From the NCBI GenBank assembly GCA_937899145.1, contig CALBPW010000191.1, positions 1 to 5,273 of the forward strand: DNA of 5,273 nt, in the 5' to 3' direction. This DNA is from an uncultured Bacteroidota bacterium. Lineage in GTDB: Bacteria > Bacteroidota > Bacteroidia > Bacteroidales > SZUA-534. The notes under the pieces were generated by a model. That model searched no databases, was not told the origin of the DNA, and saw only the letters and a program-made list of their open reading frames with translations. The position numbers were made by a program, and so were the translations under genes. This document shows positions 1 through 5,273 of the stretch, piece by piece. The number at the start of each line of letters is the position of its first letter. Position 1 is the first letter of the stretch.

Positions 1-8
1 CACCTATT

Positions 9-1331
9 TTAGGCAAGATTCTTCACAATATCGGCTAACATTTTTGCTCCATGTCGGCGCGAGTATTGCTCAATGTTTTGCGAGTTGCAAGTGATAAAGC
101 CATTTTGCTGAAATTCAGCATATAAATCATTCAGTACCGACGGAAGTTGACTGCTATCTTTTACGATTACTCCAGAGTTTGTTTCGCGTATTAAGTCTTC
201 TTGCAGATGGTTGCTTATACCCGAAAGTTCGTCCAACGGATAGTATCGTTTTTTTAGTTTAAGGGCATCAGCATCATCTGAATAGCAAAACAATATCTGC
301 CGTTTTAGGCCGACATAATCGTAAATTTTAGTGCCCATGAACGAGTAGTAGTTGAAAAGCAACATGACATTATGCTTTGCCAGTGTTTTCAAAAGTTCGT
401 TATTAGGTATGCGGCCATAAATACTGACATGCGATTTTAAGTTTGCAAACTTAACATTTACAAGCTTTCCAACTTCTTCCGCATTGTTTACTCCATAAAA
501 ATTGAGTTCAAATTTTGGCGCAATAGGATTTTTTGAAAATTCTGAAAAGCAACGCAAAACACTCTCCAATGGATGCCAATTGTAGATAGTACCAACAAAA
601 GCGAATCGCAAACAATCGTCTGACTGCTTAATATTCTCAACCGCACGAATTGCATCGGGATTATAACCATTAGGGATAATATAGGTGGTTGGTAAAGGGA
701 TATTTTCGCCTATTTTTTTTTTAAAAAAATCAGAAACCGTTGTCATTGCGGCCGCGTTTGCCATAAACCGCCGTTCAAAAAAAGCATTCCAACGCCCCAT
801 AAATTGGCTTCGGTTTGCGTTTTGCACCCACGGGTCGCGGTAGTCGGCAATCCAAGGCGTGTTGTGCCTTTTGCTTAATGCCGAGGCGTATTTAAATAAG
901 ATGAAAGGCTCGCCAGTGGCAAGTATGGCATCCACATGGTTGTCTTTCAGATATTTTTTTGCTCCGCTATACAAACCGGATTTTGGTCCAACGAAAAACA
1001 GAAATTGAGCAAATTCATAAAATGCCGAAACCAGTTTTCGCAACAAGACGAATTTTGTGTTTCCGTATTTCAGCATTATGCGGTTTGCCAAATTTGGCTT
1101 GTACGGCGTGCGAATGATTGTGCCGCAGTCGGTTTTCTCAACAATGGTATCAGAGCTTTCGCTCGGGGCGATGTAGTCGAGTTCGCTGCCGTATTTGTTT
1201 TCCCACTGGCGTGTAACAACAATCGGTTCCACTCCATATTCCTTTAAATATTTGTACCACGCAAACGGGCGCAGTCCACCAACCGACACGTATGGCGGGA
1301 AATCGTAGGCGAGTATGAGCAGGCGGTTCAT
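9..1331 (-). CDS. GT-B fold glycosyltransferase, family 4-like
   Basis: A 440-residue protein that probably transfers a sugar from a nucleotide-sugar donor during surface polysaccharide or glycan synthesis at the cytoplasmic side of the membrane; donor and acceptor cannot be read from sequence. The N-terminal GT4-like domain (about 1-222) opens with DFPPYVSVGGLRP (10-22), the usual start of this fold, and carries ADYRDPW (162-168) and TTVSDFF (197-203), leading to IIPNGYNPD (218-226). The C-terminal Rossmann domain (about 242-430) starts at FAFVGTIY (243-250) and contains YGRIPNNELL (305-314) and GTKIYDYVGLKRQIL (333-347). In the last motif the first Glu of the classic E-x7-E pair is Asp, as is common in this subgroup. 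No signal peptide or clear transmembrane helix is seen. ATG at 1331 fits the start of the first beta strand; no Shine-Dalgarno is visible. It starts 6 bp after the Bax-inhibitor-like gene, so the two are probably co-transcribed. The fold call is firm; the precise role is not. Confidence 0.9.
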   Translation of the reverse strand: MNRLLILAYDFPPYVSVGGLRPFAWYKYLKEYGVEPIVVTRQWENKYGSELDYIAPSESSDTIVEKTDCGTIIRTPYKPNLANRIMLKYGNTKFVLLRKLVSAFYEFAQFLFFVGPKSGLYSGAKKYLKDNHVDAILATGEPFILFKYASALSKRHNTPWIADYRDPWVQNANRSQFMGRWNAFFERRFMANAAAMTTVSDFFKKKIGENIPLPTTYIIPNGYNPDAIRAVENIKQSDDCLRFAFVGTIYNWHPLESVLRCFSEFSKNPIAPKFELNFYGVNNAEEVGKLVNVKFANLKSHVSIYGRIPNNELLKTLAKHNVMLLFNYYSFMGTKIYDYVGLKRQILFCYSDDADALKLKKRYYPLDELSGISNHLQEDLIRETNSGVIVKDSSQLPSVLNDLYAEFQQNGFITCNSQNIEQYSRRHGAKMLADIVKNLA

Positions 1332-1337
1332 TGATTT

Positions 1338-2102
1338 TCAATCGCGGCTACTGGCAACGATAGCAAGCAGTCTTAAAATTTCGATGTAGAGCCAAACAAG
1401 TGTTACCATCAAGCCAAAAGCCCCATACCACTCAAAGTAAGCCGGCAAGCCCGCTTCAGCCCCATTCTCGATAAAATCGAAATCGAGTATCAGATTGAGT
1501 GCTGCAATAACTGTTACAGCAAGGCTGATAACCAAACCAAGTGTGCCACCACCATACATAAACGACATATCAACTCCGAACAGGCTGATTATGAAGGTTA
1601 TAAAATAAGCTATTGCAATGCCTGCCGTGGCGGCAAAAACTATAGCGCGGAAGCGTTGTGTGGCTCTTATCAGGTTCATTTTATACAAGAAAAGCATGCC
1701 AAATAAAACGCTGAATGTGAGCAAGACGGCGCGCATAACTAAACCCGGAAACATCAGCTCAAAATAGGCTGAAACAGAACCGATGCAAAGTCCCTCGCAA
1801 ACGGCATAAATAGGCGACAGAAAGGCCGCCCATTCTTTTTTAAGCGAAATGATAACCGCTAAAATGAAACCGGCAATACTTCCGCCAATCATCCAGCCTT
1901 GAAAGCCGACAAATTCGCCGGTTTCTACTCCTGTCATCACTTTCGACCATGTGAATACAGCGCCGGCAACCACAAGCGCCAGCAAAAGGGCAACCTTGCT
2001 TATTGCGCCTTGAACGGTCATTGTACTATCGGTAGACGCATAGGCATACCTATTGATAATGCTTTTACCAAGCGTCGGATTTGATGTTTTGTCTAAATTC
2101 AT
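1338..2102 (-). CDS. Bax inhibitor-1/YccA family membrane protein
   Basis: A 254-residue integral membrane protein of the bacterial Bax inhibitor-1-like group. The hydrophobicity pattern gives about seven helices: 33-52, 70-87, 92-113, 120-140, 151-175, 186-207 and 227-249. Family hallmarks are SNP near the N-terminus (7-9), MTVQGAISK (28-36), the FPG segment (118-120), and the conserved tail: LDFDFIENG (206-214), an EWYGAFGL stretch (224-231) and VTLVWLYIEILRLL (233-246). These aspartates and glutamates near the last helices fit the acidic cluster proposed to control calcium or proton leak in characterised homologues such as B. subtilis YetJ; that role is knowledge of relatives, not shown here. 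Length is normal for the bacterial form with a soluble N-terminal extension. The start at 2102 is the only one that includes the SNP segment. It lies 6 bp upstream of the glycosyltransferase on the same strand and 123 bp after the peptidase. Family membership is firm; cellular function is unknown. Confidence 0.93.
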   Translation of the reverse strand: MNLDKTSNPTLGKSIINRYAYASTDSTMTVQGAISKVALLLALVVAGAVFTWSKVMTGVETGEFVGFQGWMIGGSIAGFILAVIISLKKEWAAFLSPIYAVCEGLCIGSVSAYFELMFPGLVMRAVLLTFSVLFGMLFLYKMNLIRATQRFRAIVFAATAGIAIAYFITFIISLFGVDMSFMYGGGTLGLVISLAVTVIAALNLILDFDFIENGAEAGLPAYFEWYGAFGLMVTLVWLYIEILRLLAIVASSRD

Positions 2103-2225
2103 AACTACAATTTTTTGTTCATTTTATCTTGAACTAAATAGACAAAAAACGTACCAAAAAAAACATTAACAATGCTATTCGATAAAAAATTATTGACGCA
2201 AGTCGTAAACGGCTGCCGATGTTGG
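2103..2225 (-). other. AT-rich intergenic region, possible promoter of the BI-1/glycosyltransferase pair
   Basis: This 123-bp gap separates the peptidase stop from the start of the Bax-inhibitor-like gene. It is the longest non-coding stretch in the Bacteroidota part and is rich in A/T runs, for example the A-run at 2156-2163 on the plus strand. It is the natural place for a promoter of the downstream pair. I looked for the Bacteroidota consensus (TTTG about 19-20 bases before TAnnTTTG) on the minus strand and found no good match. A TAAAAT box at about 2122-2127 lies 17 bases from a T6 run, which is weak support only. No stable terminator hairpin follows the peptidase stop: the best stems are three or four base pairs. 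The start codon is preceded by an A/T-rich leader without a Shine-Dalgarno, as usual in this phylum. Confidence 0.3.
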
Positions 2226-4238
2226 CTACCAAAAACTGACAAAAATGCGCTGCGCCTTGTTTCCAACTTTCACAATGTAAATTCCCGCATTGTTTATCGG
2301 TAATTTTGAGTAATTATTCAGAGTTGAATTTTTGCAGACAAGCCGCCCAAATATATCATACACAGCGATTTCTGACTGCGCATTTTCAACAATTATTGTA
2401 TTTCCGAAAGAATAAACTTTAGCCTCAGTTGCCCGTTCATCATCTGCAAATGTCTTATTATCATTATTTTCAGCATTTTCGTTTTCGTTTGATTGTTCTT
2501 TATTTTCACCTTCGCCGACATTTGAATTTTCAACAATGCCTGTATCAACATTTGCCGTTTTGTCTTTTATCTCAACACAAACAATTACCACAATCACAAG
2601 ATTAGTTGTTTTAAACTGATATTGAGCAAGATACTCGCCGCTTTGCAAATCATCGGCATTTATTGATAATGTTATTGTATCGGTTTTATTAACAACAATT
2701 TCAGGTTCTGTCTTATCTATTGTCAACCAATTAGCCGTATCGGTTTCTATTGTAAATGTAGTAGTGGTATCGTTGATGTTTTGCAGAACAACTTGCGCTG
2801 TTGATGTGGTATCGGCATTTATTTCGATAACCAAACTATCGGGGACAATGGTATCTAAAACGACATCAAGCCATGTTGGTTTGCCATCGGCAACTACAAC
2901 ATTATCAATAATTTTCGATTGATACCCATAGGCGCTGAAAGTGAGGTTGTAAGTACCGGCCTTCAAGTATCGGTGATAATCGCCCGCACGAGCATCGGTT
3001 CCAATCCACGAATTGTCGGTATCGTGTTCATCTATTGTTATTTGCGCTAAAAGCGCATTCCCAAAACAATCGGTTACCTTGCCACGCACTCCATTCAAAC
3101 TTTCGGCAAAAAAGTTTAGTAGTGCGTTTTTATTGTAATTCCAATAGTTGGGCAGATTTTCGCCACTCGGCATTTTTGTATTGCTAAGCTCAATGGTAGC
3201 CGTGCGGCAATGTTCAAAATAGTTGGCATAATCTTGTTCTCCGCCATCAACCGAGTACCAAGCGTAGCCGTTTGTAAGTCCGTTGGCTGAGTGTCCGCAA
3301 CCGTTGTCGAAGTAACCCGATGCGCCATAGGCTTGTGCGGTGTCGCGATAATTGCCGCCAACCATTTGCCACCAAGCATCATCGGCTGTTAGCCTGCTCC
3401 ATGTGTCCCACGGATAGTTAAAACACTCGTCGCCTGCATGGATACACAGTGCAAGCGAGAAATGATGCGCCGCATAAAAATCCATCATTGCCTGTGTTTC
3501 CGGCTGACGCACTTTTTTGCTTGTTCCACTGATGTAAGGAAAATTCCGATTTAAATCATAACCGTTTGCATTATAGCGAGTTGCACCACTTATTGTACTG
3601 TCGTTATTGCCATACATTCCATCGGGATTGACAAGAGGCAAAATCCAAATTTCGGCACTGTCGAGCAATCGTTTTACAAGCAAATCTGGTTGATTGTTAA
3701 GCAAATAATCACAAAGGCGAAGCGCAGTAACCATACAAACACACTCGTTGCCATGAATGGTTGCCGAGCAAAAAATTTCGGGTTTGCTTGTAGTTGTTTG
3801 GCTCACTTGCGACGATATTTTCAGTGCCAAAAGTTGCCTGCCCGATTCAAGTGTGGCAACCTCTGCAAGCTGGCAGACACCCGGAAACTTGGTTGCGTAT
3901 TGTCGCATCATGCTGTCGTACACATTGTAAGTAGGATAGCGATTCCAATCTGCCATTTGCGCAACAGTTGTAGCCATGGCATAGGTTGCCTTTGATGCGT
4001 CAGGCTCGCAAAATTCAAATTTTGGTTTTATCAATTCAAATTGCGCTAATTCCTCCTCATTGGCATACGCCCATGCCTGATTGCCAACCACTTTATCAAT
4101 AGAAACTATTTTCGACAAAGTATCAAGCTCGGCTCGCGCGCTGAATTCAAAAACAATATGATGCTCAACAGTTTGCGCCGACAAACTTATGTTTGCCATA
4201 ATCAGGAAAACCGATGTCAGTAGAAGGCGCATTGTCAT
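2226..4238 (-). CDS. Secreted M14 (N/E-type) zinc carboxypeptidase with T9SS sorting domain
   Basis: A 670-residue exported metallocarboxypeptidase. Layout: signal peptide 1-21 (cleavage likely after SLSA); N-terminal region 22-100, possibly a propeptide; catalytic domain about 102-380; transthyretin-like domain 383-461; BACON-like beta domain about 466-557; Asn/Glu-rich linker 558-606; T9SS type A domain 608-670 with IAVYDIFGR and GIYIVKVGN. Zinc ligands are H162 and E165 (HGNE) and H267 (CIHAGD). Substrate-binding residues are R221, N230 and R231 (DLNRNFP), and the general base is E350 (TIELS). The TIELSNTKMP run followed directly by the transthyretin-like domain is typical of the N/E (M14B) subfamily. 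D278 (11 residues after H267, in NYPWD) and Q335 (GGEQDY) match the two residues that hold basic P1' side chains in carboxypeptidase D domain II, so removal of C-terminal Lys/Arg is inferred. It is expected at the cell surface or released. The start could be ATG 4238 or 4232; both keep the signal peptide. It lies 43 bp downstream of trmD. Confidence 0.95.
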   Translation of the reverse strand: MTMRLLLTSVFLIMANISLSAQTVEHHIVFEFSARAELDTLSKIVSIDKVVGNQAWAYANEEELAQFELIKPKFEFCEPDASKATYAMATTVAQMADWNRYPTYNVYDSMMRQYATKFPGVCQLAEVATLESGRQLLALKISSQVSQTTTSKPEIFCSATIHGNECVCMVTALRLCDYLLNNQPDLLVKRLLDSAEIWILPLVNPDGMYGNNDSTISGATRYNANGYDLNRNFPYISGTSKKVRQPETQAMMDFYAAHHFSLALCIHAGDECFNYPWDTWSRLTADDAWWQMVGGNYRDTAQAYGASGYFDNGCGHSANGLTNGYAWYSVDGGEQDYANYFEHCRTATIELSNTKMPSGENLPNYWNYNKNALLNFFAESLNGVRGKVTDCFGNALLAQITIDEHDTDNSWIGTDARAGDYHRYLKAGTYNLTFSAYGYQSKIIDNVVVADGKPTWLDVVLDTIVPDSLVIEINADTTSTAQVVLQNINDTTTTFTIETDTANWLTIDKTEPEIVVNKTDTITLSINADDLQSGEYLAQYQFKTTNLVIVVIVCVEIKDKTANVDTGIVENSNVGEGENKEQSNENENAENNDNKTFADDERATEAKVYSFGNTIIVENAQSEIAVYDIFGRLVCKNSTLNNYSKLPINNAGIYIVKVGNKAQRIFVSFW

Positions 4239-4281
4239 TTAGGATTTAGACTCGACAGTTATCGGAATTTACAATTACACT

Positions 4282-4662
4282 TTACTCTCCTAACAAATCT
4301 GGTCGCAAGCGGCGAGTACGTTCAAGCGATTGTTCATATTTCCAATCTTCAATTAGCCGCTCATTGCCCGAAAGCAGGACATCTGGCACGCGCCAGCCTT
4401 TGTACTCGGCTGGTCGTGTATATACGGGGGCCGACAGCAGATTATCTTGAAACGAATCGGAAAGAGCTGATGTTTCGTCGCTCATAGCACCTGGAATAAG
4501 TCTAACTACGGCATCGGCAATAACGGCGGCTGCCAATTCGCCGCCAGTAAGCACATAGTCGCCAATCGATATTTCTTTGGTAATCAAATGGTCGCGCACA
4601 CGTTGGTCAACACCTTTATAATGTCCGCAAAGAATAATGATGTTTTGCATCATAGAGAGTTC
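4282..4662 (-). CDS. trmD: tRNA (guanine-N1)-methyltransferase TrmD, C-terminal part (5' end lost at the join)
   Basis: TrmD methylates N1 of G37 next to the anticodon, using S-adenosylmethionine, and prevents +1 frameshifting. About 127 C-terminal residues are present. Visible hallmarks are the SAM-knot motif [15 protein letters not shown], then [14 protein letters not shown] with the Asp that serves as catalytic base in characterised Trm[29 protein letters not shown] and the terminal RPDLL. GHYKG in place of GRYEG is usual in Bacteroidota. A full bacterial TrmD is roughly 220-255 residues, so about 100 N-terminal residues are missing. Homology is recognisable through ELSMMQN (Met codon at 4651-4653, Glu codon at 4660-4662) and stops upstream of that, where base composition changes. 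The frame stays open on the minus strand to a start codon at 5190, but that extension is antisense to a GH3 gene and is not TrmD. In the source genome the gene is presumably intact, since trmD is broadly essential or important. TAA stop at 4282-4284. Confidence 0.93.
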   Translation of the reverse strand, partial: ELSMMQNIIILCGHYKGVDQRVRDHLITKEISIGDYVLTGGELAAAVIADAVVRLIPGAMSDETSALSDSFQDNLLSAPVYTRPAEYKGWRVPDVLLSGNERLIEDWKYEQSLERTRRLRPDLLGE

Positions 4663-4672
4663 GGACGGTGCA
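4655..4672. other. Probable chimeric join between two unrelated genomes
   Basis: Three signals change at the same place. TrmD homology on the minus strand ends after ELSMMQN, where the family normally continues with an N-x-L-S type segment and about 100 more residues. A GH3 reading frame on the plus strand becomes recognisable just beyond it. GC rises from 25 of 60 bases (4561-4620) to 43 of 60 (4741-4800). The exact base cannot be fixed from one sequence; 4663 is the best estimate, because the Glu codon at 4660-4662 still fits TrmD and the next codon does not. No inverted repeat, transposase or target duplication is seen, so a mobile insertion is not supported. Confidence 0.85.
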
Positions 4673-5245
4673 GAAGGCTGAGCGACAGCGTCCGCGCGGC
4701 AAGCGGCAGCGAGATTCCTCTTTTGATCAGCACCGACGTCGAAGGCGGCAGCGTCACGCGATTCCGGTGGGCGAGAACGGCGCGCGGCAAGACGCTGGAC
4801 AGCGCGGGAACGCTCGGCAAAAAGAACGATCCGGACCGGGCGAGAACGCAGTTTTCCTACATTGCGGAGGGACTTCTGTCCGCCGGAATCAATGTGGATC
4901 TTGCGCCGTGCCTCGACGTGTGCAAAAATCCGGACGGCAGCTTTTTGGGCAATCGCATTCTGTCCGCGGACGCGGATACGGCGGCGCGCATCGGGCTCGC
5001 CTGCATCGAAGGCCTGCACGAGGGCGGATGTCTTTCGATCGTCAAGCATTTTCCCGGACACGGCGCGACGAACACCGACTCGCACAACGCGACGCCGACG
5101 GTGGACAAATCCCTGAACGGGCTGTACCTCTATGAGCTTGTCCCGTTTTGCGAAGCGCTGCAGACGGCGGACGGCGTGATGGTGGCGCACATTCTCTACC
5201 CGAACATCGACGAGGAGCGCATCGCAAGCCAGTCAAGCGTGTTCA
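4663..5245 (+). CDS. Glycoside hydrolase family 3 (NagZ-like) internal fragment, from another organism
   Basis: One open frame runs through the GC-rich segment and encodes about 194 residues of a GH3 TIM-barrel domain, missing both ends. Motifs in order: [16 protein letters not shown] (from 4717; the family has I-x-D-x-EGG here), [10 protein letters not shown] (ends 4920), GNRIL where many relatives have G-x-[17 protein letters not shown] (5044-5085), LVPFCEAL and [12 protein letters not shown] (5176-5211). In NagZ-type enzymes the Asp and His of the DSH loop form the acid/base dyad (here 5077-5079 and 5083-5085), and KHFPGHG lines the N-acetylglucosamine site. This suggests a beta-N-acetylhexosaminidase, perhaps in peptidoglycan recycling. 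The catalytic nucleophile Asp normally lies a few dozen residues further on and is not in the contig. Other GH3 activities cannot be excluded. The base composition and opposite strand argue against the same genome as the rest; the source phylum cannot be told reliably. Confidence 0.88.
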
Positions 5246-5273
5246 AGATCGGAAGAGCGTCGTGTAGGGAAAG
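5246..5273. other. Illumina TruSeq adapter remnant
   Basis: The last 28 bases begin with AGATCGGAAGAGC and continue with GTCGTGTAGGGAAAG. This is the known start of the Illumina TruSeq adapter read when the insert ends (reverse complement of the universal adapter), with no mismatch over the 28 bases. It is technical sequence and not part of any genome. The GH3 frame stays open through it, so a gene finder would append about nine false residues to that protein. It also shows that the contig end at 5245 is the end of a library insert and that reads were not fully trimmed. Confidence 0.98.

Noticed and set aside
936..1247. Plus-strand open frame of 103 codons opposite the glycosyltransferase
   Set aside because: It is antisense to the conserved N-terminal GT domain, with low-complexity Phe/Gln-rich content and no family features.
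2180..2225. Rho-independent terminator after the carboxypeptidase stop
   Set aside because: A T-run follows on the minus strand, but the only stems I can form (GAC/GTC, ATAA/TTAT) are three to four base pairs long, too weak to support a call.
3690..3995. Plus-strand open frame of 101 codons opposite the carboxypeptidase
   Set aside because: It is entirely antisense to the conserved catalytic domain, has no recognisable motif and no supporting start context.
4239..4281. Promoter or terminator between trmD and the carboxypeptidase
   Set aside because: The 43-bp gap shows no match to the Bacteroidota promoter consensus and no hairpin. It may simply be an intra-operon spacer.
4668..5135. Plus-strand open frame of 155 codons and several overlapping frames in the GC-rich piece
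   Set aside because: Their translations are Arg/Gln-rich with no family motifs, while the neighbouring plus-strand frame carries the conserved GH3 motifs. These are by-products of high GC.
4663..5245. GH3 gene as a horizontally acquired insertion within trmD
   Set aside because: There is no transposase, integrase, terminal repeat or target duplication, and the GH3 gene itself is cut at both ends. The segment ends in sequencing adapter, so a technical chimera is simpler. Disruption of trmD would also be expected to be very harmful.
1..5273. An undescribed defence, mobile or toxin-antitoxin system
   Set aside because: Every substantial open region is explained by a known family. There are no direct-repeat arrays, small paired genes, reverse transcriptase, integrase or nuclease signatures.

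Overview
The window is an assembled, probably metagenomic, contig made of two unrelated pieces plus a sequencing adapter. Positions 1 to about 4662 are AT-rich and come from a member of the Bacteroidota, most likely Bacteroidales-like. The evidence is a type IX secretion (T9SS) C-terminal sorting domain, a TrmD with the Bacteroidota-style GHYKG motif, and start codons without a Shine-Dalgarno sequence. Positions from about 4663 to 5245 are much richer in GC (43 of 60 bases at 4741-4800, against 25 of 60 at 4561-4620) and read on the opposite strand as an internal piece of a glycoside hydrolase family 3 (NagZ-like) gene from another organism. Positions 5246-5273 match the Illumina TruSeq adapter.

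All genes of the Bacteroidota part lie on the minus strand. In order of transcription they are: the C-terminal part of trmD (tRNA m1G37 methyltransferase, cut off at the join); after 43 bp, a secreted zinc carboxypeptidase of the M14 N/E subfamily with a transthyretin-like domain, a BACON-like domain, an Asn/Glu-rich linker and a T9SS sorting domain; after a 123-bp AT-rich gap, a seven-helix Bax inhibitor-1/YccA-family membrane protein; and after 6 bp, a GT-B fold glycosyltransferase that ends 8 bases before the contig edge. The last two look co-transcribed. The four genes do not form an obvious pathway: they cover a housekeeping tRNA enzyme, an exported peptidase, an inner-membrane protein and a probable surface-glycan enzyme.

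I see no RNA gene, CRISPR array, insertion sequence or undescribed system. The most important observation is technical. A long minus-strand open frame at 4282-5190 runs through the join and looks like an N-terminally extended TrmD, but its first ~175 codons are the antisense of the foreign GH3 gene. The most interesting real gene is the carboxypeptidase, whose visible pocket residues suggest that it trims C-terminal Lys/Arg.
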